Assembly: GCA_049315325.1 (NCBI GenBank) | Contig: JBMOKJ010000004.1 | Span: 124,001-188,000 of the forward strand | Reading direction: 5' to 3' | DNA from: CAXXIC01 sp049315325 | GTDB taxonomy: Bacteria > Bacteroidota > Bacteroidia > Bacteroidales > UBA7332 | DNA: 64,000 nt | Shown here: piece by piece, positions 26,223 through 34,267 of the stretch | Layout: each line of letters opens with the position of its first letter | Numbering within the stretch: the stretch's first letter is position 1 | Made by a program: the position numbers and the translations under genes | The notes under the pieces: generated by a model | The model's database searches: none | Seen by the model: only the letters and a program-made list of their open reading frames with translations | What the model was told of the DNA's origin: nothing

Positions 26223-26440
26223 AGTTGTTTTATTTTTAGGTTTTGAATATGAATTTTGTATTAATGCACGATTGCACCAAACAACATTATTCAAACGCTG
26301 TGCCAAAAATTTTTTCTGACAAAATTTCAGATTTTGACAGAATGACTGACAAAATAGCCGAACAGTTTCCGATTCAACTTTTTTGTCTTAGTTGCTGATG
26401 CGCTTAGCGGTTAATTCACTTAGCGCTTTAAAAATCTAAT

Positions 26441-26758
26441 TTATTGCCCACGTGTAACGTATTTGTAGAGAACGTTGGTTTCTTGCGGTGTTAAATGAGC
26501 ACGAGGGGACATCTTGTTGACCACGATTTGCCAATCGCTAATGGTGTAGCGATCGGGTGATACAAGACCGTGGCATTTGGTGCAGCGGATGATGTAGGTG
26601 TCGCGACCAGCTTTAAGCTCTTTGAGCGAGGCAAAGCGAGTAACGTCTTTTGGTGTGGGTTTATATAATTTTTTGTCGTACTTATCTGCGTATGTAAGGC
26701 TATAAATCAGCAGAGTAAACAAGATAATCAATCCTTTTTTGAGTATGTTTCGAGTCAT
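26441..26758 (-). CDS. Small periplasmic monohaem cytochrome c
   Basis: The 105-residue protein has an N-terminal signal or anchor helix (residues 7-23, ending SLTYAD) and a single CTKCH haem c attachment site (59-63). A later Met in VVNKMSPRAHL (Met83) is a plausible sixth haem ligand. The C-terminal helix ETNVLYKYV is typical of short cytochrome c domains. It is probably an electron carrier, but the partner cannot be told from the neighbours (htpG and an esterase). The gene is preceded by the terminator at 26785-26821, so it is transcribed alone. Confidence 0.8.
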   Translation of the reverse strand: MTRNILKKGLIILFTLLIYSLTYADKYDKKLYKPTPKDVTRFASLKELKAGRDTYIIRCTKCHGLVSPDRYTISDWQIVVNKMSPRAHLTPQETNVLYKYVTRGQ

Positions 26759-26784
26759 TGTTTTTAGTTTGTTGCTCGTTTACC

Positions 26785-26821
26785 AAAAACAGAGAGGCGT
26801 TTGTTTTACGTCTCTCTGTTT
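26785..26821 (-). terminator. Terminator after the SGNH esterase gene
   Basis: On the minus strand ACAGAGAGACGT pairs with ACGCCTCTCTGT with one mismatch around an A-rich loop, followed by TTTTTGG. Confidence 0.85.
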
Positions 26822-26880
26822 ACAATAGAGAATTTTGAAAGTTTTTTAAGTCAGTCGTATGGTAGCTGAACTAGTTGAAG

Positions 26881-27960
26881 CTACCATTTCACATTTTTGT
26901 CGATAAATTGAATCAAATCGACTGCCATGGCTTTGTGTTCTGCCACTTTGGGGTGCCCAGGTGTATTTTTGTATTTGAAAAAGTGTGTGTAAATCTTTTT
27001 GTCGTTGAGTTGATTGACTGCTTTTTGGATGTAATTCGGCCATGGCGATCCTTCGCGAGTGGCGTCCATACTGCCAAGTGCACAAATAATGGAGGCTTTT
27101 GGGTAAGTTTTGCGCACTGTTTCGATAAATTTACGGTACGATTCTACAATAAACGCTTCGTTTGGTTTTTGTGTGCCAAATCGGTGTTTAAATTCAGGAT
27201 AATTGGGCTTTTCTACGAGCCACGAATCGTTTTGAAACAGATTGACTACTACTAAATCGGGTGTGTATTGCTTGAAATCCCATTTCGAGGTTGAGTCTTT
27301 GGGATTGATGCGGTCATACATTTCGGGCATAATGAGTGGGAACCAACTGAGCATAATGCCAATGCCGCTTTTGGCGGTGTAGTGACACTGTGCGTCGAAG
27401 TGGCGAGCCGTCAGAGCGCCATAGGTGAGGTAGTTGTTTTCGAAATACCCAACACCAGAATCTCCACCGTTAGCTTCTATACCATATCCGCAAGTGATGG
27501 AGTTGCCGAAAATCTCCATTTTACGTTTCTTTGGTGCGGCAGGTGGTAATAGCTTTCCATCGGTTGGTACTTCGAAGCCATAGAATGTGGTCGTTCCCTT
27601 GTCCCACTCGGTGCGTTTATAGAGTTGTACAGTATGTTTCCCTTTTTTAAGCCCAGAAGCAAGGATATAGCTTTGTTTTGTCGTCGAAACGTGAATTTTT
27701 GAGGTCACTTGCCCATCCACAATCACGTTGTAATAATTGGCTGTGTCCGCATCTTGCATCACTGCCGATATAGCTTCCCCCGACAATCGTATGGTTACGG
27801 ATGTTCCCGACCAGTATAGAATTGCTGCTTCGTTGGTCGTATTGATTCGCCCTTCGTAAGCGATGTTTTTGTGGTTGAACGGAATGAATTTGGTCTGAGC
27901 CAAAAGTGCGCTGCTGATTGCGCAAAGCAGCATTGTCGAAATGAAGAGTTTTCTTGTCAT
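26881..27960 (-). CDS. Secreted SGNH esterase, carbohydrate esterase family 2-like
   Basis: The protein (359 residues) has a signal peptide ending near ALLAQ (residue 21), an N-terminal jelly-roll-like beta domain (about 25-135) and an SGNH hydrolase domain. Block I is GNSITCGYG with the nucleophile in Ser154; block III is seen as NLFQNDSW and the catalytic His is in GHPKVAEH (His336). The order of jelly-roll then SGNH is that of CE2 deacetylases acting on plant polysaccharides. It should be periplasmic or exported and remove acetyl groups from xylan or mannan. I start at 27960, where the signal peptide begins; the longer frame from 28104 overlaps a terminator and a promoter. Confidence 0.85.
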   Translation of the reverse strand: MTRKLFISTMLLCAISSALLAQTKFIPFNHKNIAYEGRINTTNEAAILYWSGTSVTIRLSGEAISAVMQDADTANYYNVIVDGQVTSKIHVSTTKQSYILASGLKKGKHTVQLYKRTEWDKGTTTFYGFEVPTDGKLLPPAAPKKRKMEIFGNSITCGYGIEANGGDSGVGYFENNYLTYGALTARHFDAQCHYTAKSGIGIMLSWFPLIMPEMYDRINPKDSTSKWDFKQYTPDLVVVNLFQNDSWLVEKPNYPEFKHRFGTQKPNEAFIVESYRKFIETVRKTYPKASIICALGSMDATREGSPWPNYIQKAVNQLNDKKIYTHFFKYKNTPGHPKVAEHKAMAVDLIQFIDKNVKW

Positions 27961-27979
27961 TGGTTGGATTTTTGTCTTG

Positions 27980-28010
27980 CAAAAGTACCGTTTCTCCTTG
28001 AAAAAAACAA
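27980..28010 (-). promoter_or_regulatory. Promoter of the SGNH esterase gene
   Basis: TTG (28010-28008), a 20-base spacer and TACTTTTGC (27987-27979) on the minus strand match the consensus exactly. The -33 element lies in the base and T-run of the terminator of the upstream gene. Confidence 0.7.
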
Positions 28011-28041
28011 AGGTCAAAACCGTTTTAGATTTTGACCTTTG
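28001..28041 (-). terminator. Terminator after the outer-membrane beta-barrel gene
   Basis: An 11-bp stem AAAGGTCAAAA/TTTTGACCTTT around a 10-base loop is followed by GTTTTTTT on the minus strand. The core is identical to the terminator at 28850-28886. Confidence 0.88.
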
Positions 28042-28060
28042 GTCTGTTTCGTAGAATATA

Positions 28061-28669
28061 TTAATTGAATGTGGCGTTGAACAAGATTCCGAATTGAGTC
28101 CCACTTAATTTTTCTGTAATTCCAGCGTCTTCGTTTGAAACATTACACGATTGTACTACAGCAGATACTCCAAGTCCCCAGTTTTTAGAAACCCACCACT
28201 CTTTACCTAATTTGAGCTGGAAAGCTAATCCATTATCTGTTGATTCATTTTTATTATTTTGGGAATCAATAACAGTGTAATTTCCTAATCCAACACTACC
28301 TGAAAAGAAAAAGTTTGTAGGAGTGTAATAGGTTAATCCGACTCCTAACATTGCTTGACCTAATGATACATCATTAGACGCATTAACTGATAATCCTCCA
28401 GTGGTAACTTTAGGCCCTGTCATCGCCATCGAAGAAAGCGTTGCGTGGAGTAATAGATTTTTATTGATTGCCCCACCAATCTTAAAATCAAAAGCACCAC
28501 CTGTACCATCAAATTTCATCTCAGAACTTTGAATTTTGTCTGAAATCGAACCCGAAGAAATACCTCCTCCTAGAGATAGATAAAAGCCATCGTGTTGATG
28601 TAATCCACTTTGTGCACTAATTGAAAGAGCACTCACAAAAATAATTGAAAGAATTACTAACCTTTTCAT
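28061..28669 (-). CDS. Outer-membrane beta-barrel protein
   Basis: This 202-residue protein has a signal peptide ending at ISAQ (about residue 20), followed by alternating beta-strands with glycine-rich turns: FYLSLGGGISSGSIS, FFFSGSVGLGNYTV and the terminal strand GTQFGILFNATFN, which ends in Phe-Asn. This is an eight-strand OmpA/Omp_b-brl-like porin fold. No enzyme motif is present, so it is probably a structural or small-pore protein. It has its own -7 box and terminator. A neighbouring DUF4395 gene upstream carries an almost identical terminator. Confidence 0.75.
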   Translation of the reverse strand: MKRLVILSIIFVSALSISAQSGLHQHDGFYLSLGGGISSGSISDKIQSSEMKFDGTGGAFDFKIGGAINKNLLLHATLSSMAMTGPKVTTGGLSVNASNDVSLGQAMLGVGLTYYTPTNFFFSGSVGLGNYTVIDSQNNKNESTDNGLAFQLKLGKEWWVSKNWGLGVSAVVQSCNVSNEDAGITEKLSGTQFGILFNATFN

Positions 28670-28713
28670 ACGTTATTTTTTTGTTAAGAATTTATGGTTT
28701 TTTATTGGTTATG

Positions 28714-28721
28714 CAAAGATA
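28714..28721 (-). promoter_or_regulatory. Candidate -7 box of the beta-barrel gene
   Basis: TATCTTTGC on the minus strand, 45-52 bases before the start codon, fits TAnnTTTGY. No TTG is at the proper distance. Confidence 0.45.
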
Positions 28722-28849
28722 TAATTTTTGTATAAATATGTTGTGTGTTTTTTATAAATATTTATCTAAATCTATAAAAACTGAATTTTTTATTGATTTC
28801 AAACGGATTTCAAGTTAGTTATATAAAAATATAGAATGTCTATATTCTT

Positions 28850-28886
28850 AAAACAAAGGTCAAAACCGTTTTAGATTTTGACCTTC
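28850..28886 (-). terminator. Terminator after the DUF4395 gene
   Basis: It has the same stem AAGGTCAAAA/TTTTGACCTT and the same loop as the terminator at 28001-28041; the two share about 36 identical bases. The T-run here is shorter (GTTTT). Confidence 0.8.
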
Positions 28887-28893
28887 TGTTTTA

Positions 28894-29556
28894 TTATTTC
28901 ACTTGTTCTATTTTCGTTTTCCCAAACAAATCGTGTGGCATCACTTTGAATCGATCATTCAGCAGATAAACAAGGGCAAAGATAAAACCAACAAAAGCAA
29001 GCACAACAATCAGTTGGCTAACAGAGGTTTTTTGAATCGGTTGTCTGTTTTTTATGTCACAGACTTCGCCAGGGCAATATTGCACTTTGTTTTTGTAAAA
29101 TAGGGGATAAACTTTGCATCCCAAACAGATTCCAAAAGCTGACTCGAAAAACAGAAAGATAAGGCAAATCAAGCAGATGATGCCTGTAATTACACTGAAC
29201 GCATTGACAATGATGAAAAAGTAGAACATAGTTGCTGAGAGAAACACTCCAATTATCCATGCGAATTTCTTTTGTGGTGCTCCAACGTATTCGGGTGTTT
29301 GATTTCGAATAATTAGACGCGACACGATTAGTATTGGAGAAAAACGAGGATTGATAAATACACGTATCGAGAAGTCTGTCAGAAACAGCGTAATCACGTA
29401 TTTTATGGGCACAAAATTGCCCTTAAACAAGATGAACATCAACGACAGGAATGTCGCAAGGAACAGAATGCCTGCCCCAGCACGTATTTCGCGTTCGTTC
29501 AAAACTGGGATGTCATATCCTTCTACATGCTCTCCGAATTGAATTAGTTTTTTCAT
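28894..29556 (-). CDS. DUF4395 integral membrane protein
   Basis: The 220-residue protein has the DUF4395 layout: a cytoplasmic start, two hydrophobic hairpins and the conserved FESAFGICLGCKVYP (about residues 137-151), whose two cysteines are in a CLGC motif. An extra hydrophobic segment follows near the C-terminus. The function of the family is not known; the CxxC near the membrane may be redox-active or bind metal (inference). It is transcribed alone, with a terminator just after the stop. Confidence 0.8.
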   Translation of the reverse strand: MKKLIQFGEHVEGYDIPVLNEREIRAGAGILFLATFLSLMFILFKGNFVPIKYVITLFLTDFSIRVFINPRFSPILIVSRLIIRNQTPEYVGAPQKKFAWIIGVFLSATMFYFFIIVNAFSVITGIICLICLIFLFFESAFGICLGCKVYPLFYKNKVQYCPGEVCDIKNRQPIQKTSVSQLIVVLAFVGFIFALVYLLNDRFKVMPHDLFGKTKIEQVK

Positions 29557-29971
29557 TTTGTGTGTAGGTTTTTGATGTAATTAAATCAGAAATTATTTTT
29601 GAACAAAAGTATCTTTAATTTTCCGAAAAACAAAAAGTAGAAACAAGAGCAGATTTCGATTGCAATTTTTGCTTGATTTTGCGGTAATCAATTGACTTAC
29701 TATACGAATAATATAAAAATATGAACAAATCCGAATACACTGTACTCGATTTAGACTAAAACAAACTTGCTTCAGACTAAAACAAAAATGAAAAAGAGTA
29801 AAACATGTATGAATTTAACTAAAACAAGTTGTAATCCGACTAAAACTTGTTTGTTTCAGATGAAAACATATTTGTTTTAGTCAAATTGTTATTTGTTTAT
29901 TTACAAATAGCAATGAGTTTTTCTTTTGTGTTGCTCCGTGTTATTTTTGTGTCCTCAGTGTTTAATAAGAT
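29557..29971. other. Intergenic region with a 21-nt repeat array, no gene
   Basis: The stretch between the DUF4395 start and the permease stop holds the 21-nt array at 29754-29888. It also holds a phrase of the dispersed CTCCGTG/TGTCCTCAGTG repeat family near 29935-29960. Open frames here are short and of low-complexity composition. Confidence 0.6.
29754..29888. repeat. 21-nt tandem repeat array, six to seven units
   Basis: The motif GACTAAAAC recurs at 29754, 29775, 29796, 29817, 29838, 29859 and 29880 (last copies degenerate) in exact 21-base register. The rest of each unit varies. The period is half that of the arrays at 4612 and 58465. Confidence 0.8.
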
Positions 29972-31159
29972 TCAGCTAGTTTTCCGATATCTCCATATTG
30001 CCAACGAAAACATTCCCACTGCATACGTTAATAAAGCCAGAAAGTCGTTGAATATTTCGCTGATTCCCGCACCTTTTAGTACGATACCGCGCATGATGCG
30101 CACGAAGTAGAAGAGCGGATTGAAGCGGTCGATGTTTTGTGCCCACGTCGGCATACTTTCCACGGGTGTGAAGAGTCCGCTCATCAGCAGAAATACCATC
30201 ATCAGAAAATAGACCACGAATGTCACCTGCTGCTGCGTGTCGCTGATGGTGGAGAAATACAATCCTGCCGATAGCACCAGCACCAGATAGACCGCCGAAA
30301 CCCCAAACAACAGAGGGAAACTTCCCACAAACGGAATGTGGAATACGATTTTAGCCAACGTCAACCCAAATATGAGTTCGAACAACCCGATTAACAAGAA
30401 CGGCATCAGTTTTCCGGCAATGAATTGCCATTTCTTGATTGGTGTCACGTTGATTTGCTCGATGGTGCCGAGTTCTTTCTCTCGCACAAGGTTCATACTG
30501 CCGAGAAACATCCCGATAACGGTAATCAGCACCACCAAAATGCCCGGTGCCATGTAGTGTCGGTAGTTTAGCGTGGGGTTGTACCAAAACGAACTTTCAA
30601 TCTCCACCACCGACGCTTCGGGAGTACCGGCCACACGCTGCTGTGTCAATATTGATTTATGGAAATCGCGAATAATATTCGACAGATACGCCGAACCCAA
30701 CTGCGCCGCGTTGCCGTTGATGGCATCTACTAGAATTTGCACATCGGGGTTTTGGTGCAGCGTGATTTTTTTGTCAAAATCGCGCGGAATCACCAACGCC
30801 AAATCGCTTTTGCTGGCTTGTATCATCTGCTCTGCTTCGGTGGCAGAGGTGGGGAAGGCATTCATCCGAAACAGTTTGTTGCCCATAATCTGGTTCGTCA
30901 GCTGGCGCGAAGCAGGGGAGTGGTCGTAATCGACAATCATCATATCCACCTGTTTGATTTCGAACGTAGCGGCAAACACCAGCACCAACATCTGTACCAT
31001 CGGTAGTACGAAGATGATGGGCAGCATCCCTTTGTTTCGGAATATCTGGATGAACTCTTTTTGGAGAATGTAGAACAGAATGGGAAGTGGCCCCACCCTA
31101 GCCCTCCCCCTAAGGGAGGGAGTTGAGTCCGACGCTTTCTCTTTTTTATGAATTTGCAT
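29972..31159 (-). CDS. ABC-2 type permease (second permease of the exporter)
   Basis: This 395-residue YhhJ/YbhR-type permease has an N-terminal membrane helix (MLPIIFVLPMVQMLVLVFA), a large extracytoplasmic domain (about 70-190) and a cluster of five helices in the C-terminal half. It pairs with the adjacent permease and two ATPases to move hydrophobic substrates or drugs into a TolC pathway. It is odd at the N-terminus: residues 10-26 (DSTPSLRGRARVGPLP) are the translation of a REP-like element. The start codon itself lies between two inverted copies of that element, so the native start appears to have been replaced. No other ATG is available before the first helix. Confidence 0.9.
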   Translation of the reverse strand: MQIHKKEKASDSTPSLRGRARVGPLPILFYILQKEFIQIFRNKGMLPIIFVLPMVQMLVLVFAATFEIKQVDMMIVDYDHSPASRQLTNQIMGNKLFRMNAFPTSATEAEQMIQASKSDLALVIPRDFDKKITLHQNPDVQILVDAINGNAAQLGSAYLSNIIRDFHKSILTQQRVAGTPEASVVEIESSFWYNPTLNYRHYMAPGILVVLITVIGMFLGSMNLVREKELGTIEQINVTPIKKWQFIAGKLMPFLLIGLFELIFGLTLAKIVFHIPFVGSFPLLFGVSAVYLVLVLSAGLYFSTISDTQQQVTFVVYFLMMVFLLMSGLFTPVESMPTWAQNIDRFNPLFYFVRIMRGIVLKGAGISEIFNDFLALLTYAVGMFSLAIWRYRKTS

Positions 31160-31226
31160 AATGTGTTTTATTTTATCAATATTGCAGTCTTATAAGCCCC
31201 TCCTTGGGAGGGATTGGGGAGGCCTC
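31091..31226. repeat. REPIN-like inverted pair of REP elements at the permease junction
   Basis: Copy A (31091-31123, GCCCTCCCCCTAAGGGAGGG core) and copy B (31196-31226, CCCTCCTTGGGAGGG core) are related sequences in opposite orientation, about 72 bases apart. B begins right at the stop codon of the upstream permease; A is in frame within the downstream permease. The layout matches the pair at 42912-43033. Confidence 0.75.
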
Positions 31227-32308
31227 TACTCCAATCTGATTTTAAATTTCTTCATGCTGATGAAAATAAACACGGCAGACATCACCATCAGAATCAGCGT
31301 TTGTTTCCATACCAACGTAATGTCAGCACCTTTGAGCATCACCATTCGGTTAATTTCGATGAACCATCGCGGTGGCATCAGGTTCGAGATAATTTGCAAC
31401 GGTAGCGGCATATTTTTTATAGGAAAAATAAATCCTGACAACAGAATGGTTGGCAACATTAGTCCGAAACCCGAGATAGCCATCGCCGCCATCTGATTGG
31501 CTGCCACGGTGGAAATCAATATACCGAGACTCAACGCCAGAAAGATAAACAGCATCACCTCAAACATCAGCAGCATCAGACTTCCTTTGATAGGAACGCC
31601 AAACAGATTTGTGCCGACTCCCACAATGATGATGGCATTGACCAATGAAAGAATCATGTACGGAGTCACCTTTCCAAGAATGATTTGTATTGGTTTCAGC
31701 GGTGAAGCTAGCAGTATTTCCATCGTTCCCATCTCCTTTTCGCGGGTGATTGTGATAGCGGTCATCATCGCCGAAATCAGCATCAGAATCATCGCCATCA
31801 GTCCGGGGATAAAGTTGTACGCCTCCTTCATGTTTTCGTTGTAGAGCATGCGGGTTTTCACCTCAATCATCGATGCAGGCGGTGCTCCGTTGATGATGGC
31901 GGTGGTGTAGTTGATGATCAACTGCGCAGTGTTGGGCTCCGAAGCATCGGCAATGAGTTGGATTTTACCCACGCGGTCGTGCACCAGCTTTTGTGCGAAA
32001 CCGTGCTCAATTACCACAATCTCTTTTGCCTTTCCGCTTCTCAGAATTGATTCGTATTGGTTCGGATTGTCTGCCGTTCCTACGAGTTGAAACCACGGCG
32101 AAGCTTGCAACCGTCCGATAATCTCGCGACTCTTCTCGTCGTGTGCATAGTCGGCAACGACCACTTTCACGTTGCGCACCTCGTTCGTCAGCGCATAGCC
32201 AAACAGCAGCAACTGCACAATCGGTATCCCAAACAGAATGACCAACGTGCGCCGATCTCTGAAAATATGCAGAAACTCTTTCTTTACAAAAGCAAAAAAT
32301 CTTTTCAT
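31226..32308 (-). CDS. ABC-2 type permease (first permease of the exporter)
   Basis: The protein (360 residues) has an opening RFFAFVKKEFLHIFRDRRTLVILFGIPIVQLLLFGYALT, a periplasmic domain and then helices with TREKEMGTMEILLASPLKP, the conserved cytoplasmic coupling segment of ABC-2 permeases. It is about 30 residues shorter than its partner, mainly because it lacks the element-derived N-terminus. It lies 80 bases after the second ATPase gene, and that spacer includes a CACTAAGA-type dispersed repeat. It probably forms a heterodimer with the next permease. Confidence 0.93.
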   Translation of the reverse strand: MKRFFAFVKKEFLHIFRDRRTLVILFGIPIVQLLLFGYALTNEVRNVKVVVADYAHDEKSREIIGRLQASPWFQLVGTADNPNQYESILRSGKAKEIVVIEHGFAQKLVHDRVGKIQLIADASEPNTAQLIINYTTAIINGAPPASMIEVKTRMLYNENMKEAYNFIPGLMAMILMLISAMMTAITITREKEMGTMEILLASPLKPIQIILGKVTPYMILSLVNAIIIVGVGTNLFGVPIKGSLMLLMFEVMLFIFLALSLGILISTVAANQMAAMAISGFGLMLPTILLSGFIFPIKNMPLPLQIISNLMPPRWFIEINRMVMLKGADITLVWKQTLILMVMSAVFIFISMKKFKIRLE

Positions 32309-32388
32309 AATTATATGTTTTTGCCACTAAGACACTAAGACACAAAGGAAATTGATGTTAGACTTTGCATTTATTACTATGGATATAA

Positions 32389-33153
32389 CTATTTACGCCC
32401 CTCTCCATTTGGGAGAGGGGTTGGGGGTGAGGTTCTTGCAATTTTCACAAACACTTCGTCCATATTGGCAGCGTTAAACTGCTTTTTGAGTGCATCGGGT
32501 GTGTCGAGCACCACGATTTTTCCTTCGTCCATAATGCTGACGCGGTTGCAATATTCCGCTTCGTCCATGTAGTGCGTGGTGACAAACACCGTGATGCCGC
32601 GCTCCACCGCTTCGTAAATCAGGTTCCAAAACTGGCGACGCGTCACCGGGTCTACACCGCCTGTTGGTTCGTCTAAGAAAACAATGTCCGGCTCGTGCAG
32701 AATGGCAATCGAGAAGGCCAGTTTCTGCTTCCAACCGAGTGGCAGGTCTCCGATTTTGCGGTCGGCATAAGGCGTGAGTTCCAATCGATCGAGCATCAGT
32801 TTCGAGCGGCGTTTTCGCTCTTCGGGCTTGATTCCGTAGATTCCACCGTAGAAGCGTATGTTTTCGTTGATGGTGAGGTCTTCGTACAACGAAAACTTCT
32901 GACTCATGTAGCCGATGTTGCGTTTTATTTTCTCCGTTTCGCGGTAAATGTCGTAGCCCGCCACCTTCATTTCGCCCGAAGTGGGGGTGGAGAGTCCGCA
33001 CAGAATGCGTATGGCAGTGGTTTTCCCTGCACCATTTGCTCCGAGAAAGCCGAAAATCTCTCCTTTATAGACTTCGAAGTTGAGGTTGTCGTTTGCTACG
33101 AAATCCCCGAACTTCTTCACCATATCTTTTACCGTAATGACCGCTTCTCTCAT
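32389..33153 (-). CDS. ABC exporter ATPase (second ATPase)
   Basis: This 254-residue CcmA-type ATPase has Walker A GANGAGKTT (38-46), Walker B IVFLDEP and the H-loop TTHYMDEAEYCNR. The signature is changed to LPLGWKQKL, where LSGGxxQ is usual; I recall this in the second domain of YbhF/RbbA-like exporters. The start overlaps the first ATPase gene by 4 bases. The last 14 residues (RTSPPTPLPNGEGRK) are encoded by a REP-like element, and the stop codon lies at its edge. The normal family end is therefore lost or extended, probably without harm, since ATPase C-termini vary. Confidence 0.93.
   Translation of the reverse strand: MREAVITVKDMVKKFGDFVANDNLNFEVYKGEIFGFLGANGAGKTTAIRILCGLSTPTSGEMKVAGYDIYRETEKIKRNIGYMSQKFSLYEDLTINENIRFYGGIYGIKPEERKRRSKLMLDRLELTPYADRKIGDLPLGWKQKLAFSIAILHEPDIVFLDEPTGGVDPVTRRQFWNLIYEAVERGITVFVTTHYMDEAEYCNRVSIMDEGKIVVLDTPDALKKQFNAANMDEVFVKIARTSPPTPLPNGEGRK
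32397..32434. repeat. REP-like element, single copy, inside the ATPase 3' end
   Basis: The sequence has the CCTCTCC-ATTT-GGGAGAGG palindromic core followed by the GGGGTTGGGGGTGAGG tail, in the same orientation as copies B (31196) and E (43001). It is translated in frame as the ATPase C-terminus. Confidence 0.75.
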
Positions 33154-34070
33154 GGTTGTGTGGTGTGATGTTGTGTCATAAAGAGCATAAATACATCTTC
33201 AATCGTCGCTTCGGTGCATTGTATTTGAATCTCCGTTTCGCCTTTTTGTTTAAGAAAATCAGAGATTTTTTTTGCCGAATAAGTTCCTTTGGGTGTGACG
33301 AGGTGAAGCTCTTGTCCAAAGCTATTCACCGAAATCATTTCCGGTAAATCGTGCAACTTTTGCGCTGTAGGGTAGAGTTTGGGTGAACGAATCGCCCATA
33401 AATCTTCTGCAAAGTCGGCTGCCATTTGTTGAGGCGTATCTACAGAGAAGATTTTCCCCTGCTGAATGAGCGCAATGCGGTCGCACAGCGAAGCTTCGTC
33501 CATATAGGGCGTAGAAACCACGATGGTAATGCCTTGCGCCTTGAGGTTTTTGAGCATTTCCCAAAACTCCTTGCGAGAAACAGCATCTACGCCGGTGGTT
33601 GGTTCGTCGAGAATTAATACCAGCGGTTTGTGAATCAACGCGCACGATAACGCCAGTTTTTGCTTCATTCCTCCCGATAGTTTCCCTGCGCGACGGGTTT
33701 TGAAGGGTTCTATTTGTTGGTAGATATCTTTCACCATTTCGTAGTTGGCTTTCACCGTTGTGCCAAACACGGTTGCGAAGAAATTCATATTCTCCTCCAC
33801 CGTCAGATCGGGGTACAGCGAAAACCGCCCCGGCATATAGCCCGTCACGTGGCGCACCTCTTTGTGCTGCGTCGTCACGTCGAAGCCGTTCAGTGTTGCC
33901 GTTCCGCTGTCTGGCAGCAGCAGCGACATCAGGATGCGCATCAGCGTGCTCTTCCCCGCACCGTCGGGACCAATCAGTCCGAACAGTTCGCCACGCTTCA
34001 CCTCGAGCGACACATCGTCGAGTGCTACAGTGGTGGAGTAGGATTTTTTGAGATTTTCTATTTTAATCAT
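33150..34070 (-). CDS. ABC exporter ATPase (first ATPase)
   Basis: The protein (306 residues) has a full nucleotide-binding domain: Walker A GPDGAGKST (34-42), signature LSGGMKQKL, Walker B LVLILDEPTTGVD and an H-loop-like segment VVSTPYMDEA, in which the usual His is replaced by Pro. A C-terminal extension of about 80 residues follows. I start at 34070 because the sequence MIKIENLKKSY is the family opening; an ATG at 34112 would add 14 residues. With the following ATPase it may form an asymmetric pair, one site probably being less active given the altered signature or H-loop in each. It is preceded by a 197-base spacer of dispersed repeats after the HlyD gene. Confidence 0.93.
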   Translation of the reverse strand: MIKIENLKKSYSTTVALDDVSLEVKRGELFGLIGPDGAGKSTLMRILMSLLLPDSGTATLNGFDVTTQHKEVRHVTGYMPGRFSLYPDLTVEENMNFFATVFGTTVKANYEMVKDIYQQIEPFKTRRAGKLSGGMKQKLALSCALIHKPLVLILDEPTTGVDAVSRKEFWEMLKNLKAQGITIVVSTPYMDEASLCDRIALIQQGKIFSVDTPQQMAADFAEDLWAIRSPKLYPTAQKLHDLPEMISVNSFGQELHLVTPKGTYSAKKISDFLKQKGETEIQIQCTEATIEDVFMLFMTQHHTTQP

Positions 34071-34267
34071 TGAATTTACAGTTTTAACCACAGAGAACAC
34101 TGAGTATTTCACAGAGAACTACAGAGATTTTTTTAACTTCGTTGTCTTCATTCCAATTAATTGAAGTCTATGCTTAGTGAAATCTTCGTGTCCTCAGTGT
34201 CTTAGTGGTTAGAAATCCTTTGCGATTCTTTGCGAATAACTTTGCGCTCTTTGCGGTTAAGAATTAG
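34071..34267. other. Operon-internal spacer filled with dispersed repeat words
   Basis: Between the HlyD and first ATPase genes lie phrases such as CAGAGAACACTGAG, TGTCTTAGTGGTTAG and repeated CTTTGCG words (34216-34258). The same phrases recur in the next spacer (35144-35325) and near 32322, 37190 and 37503. No open frame or terminator is evident. Confidence 0.65.

Noticed and set aside
29847..30110. 87-codon plus-strand frame overlapping the 21-nt array and the permease 3' end
   Set aside because: The second half is antisense of the permease and the first half is low-complexity array sequence.
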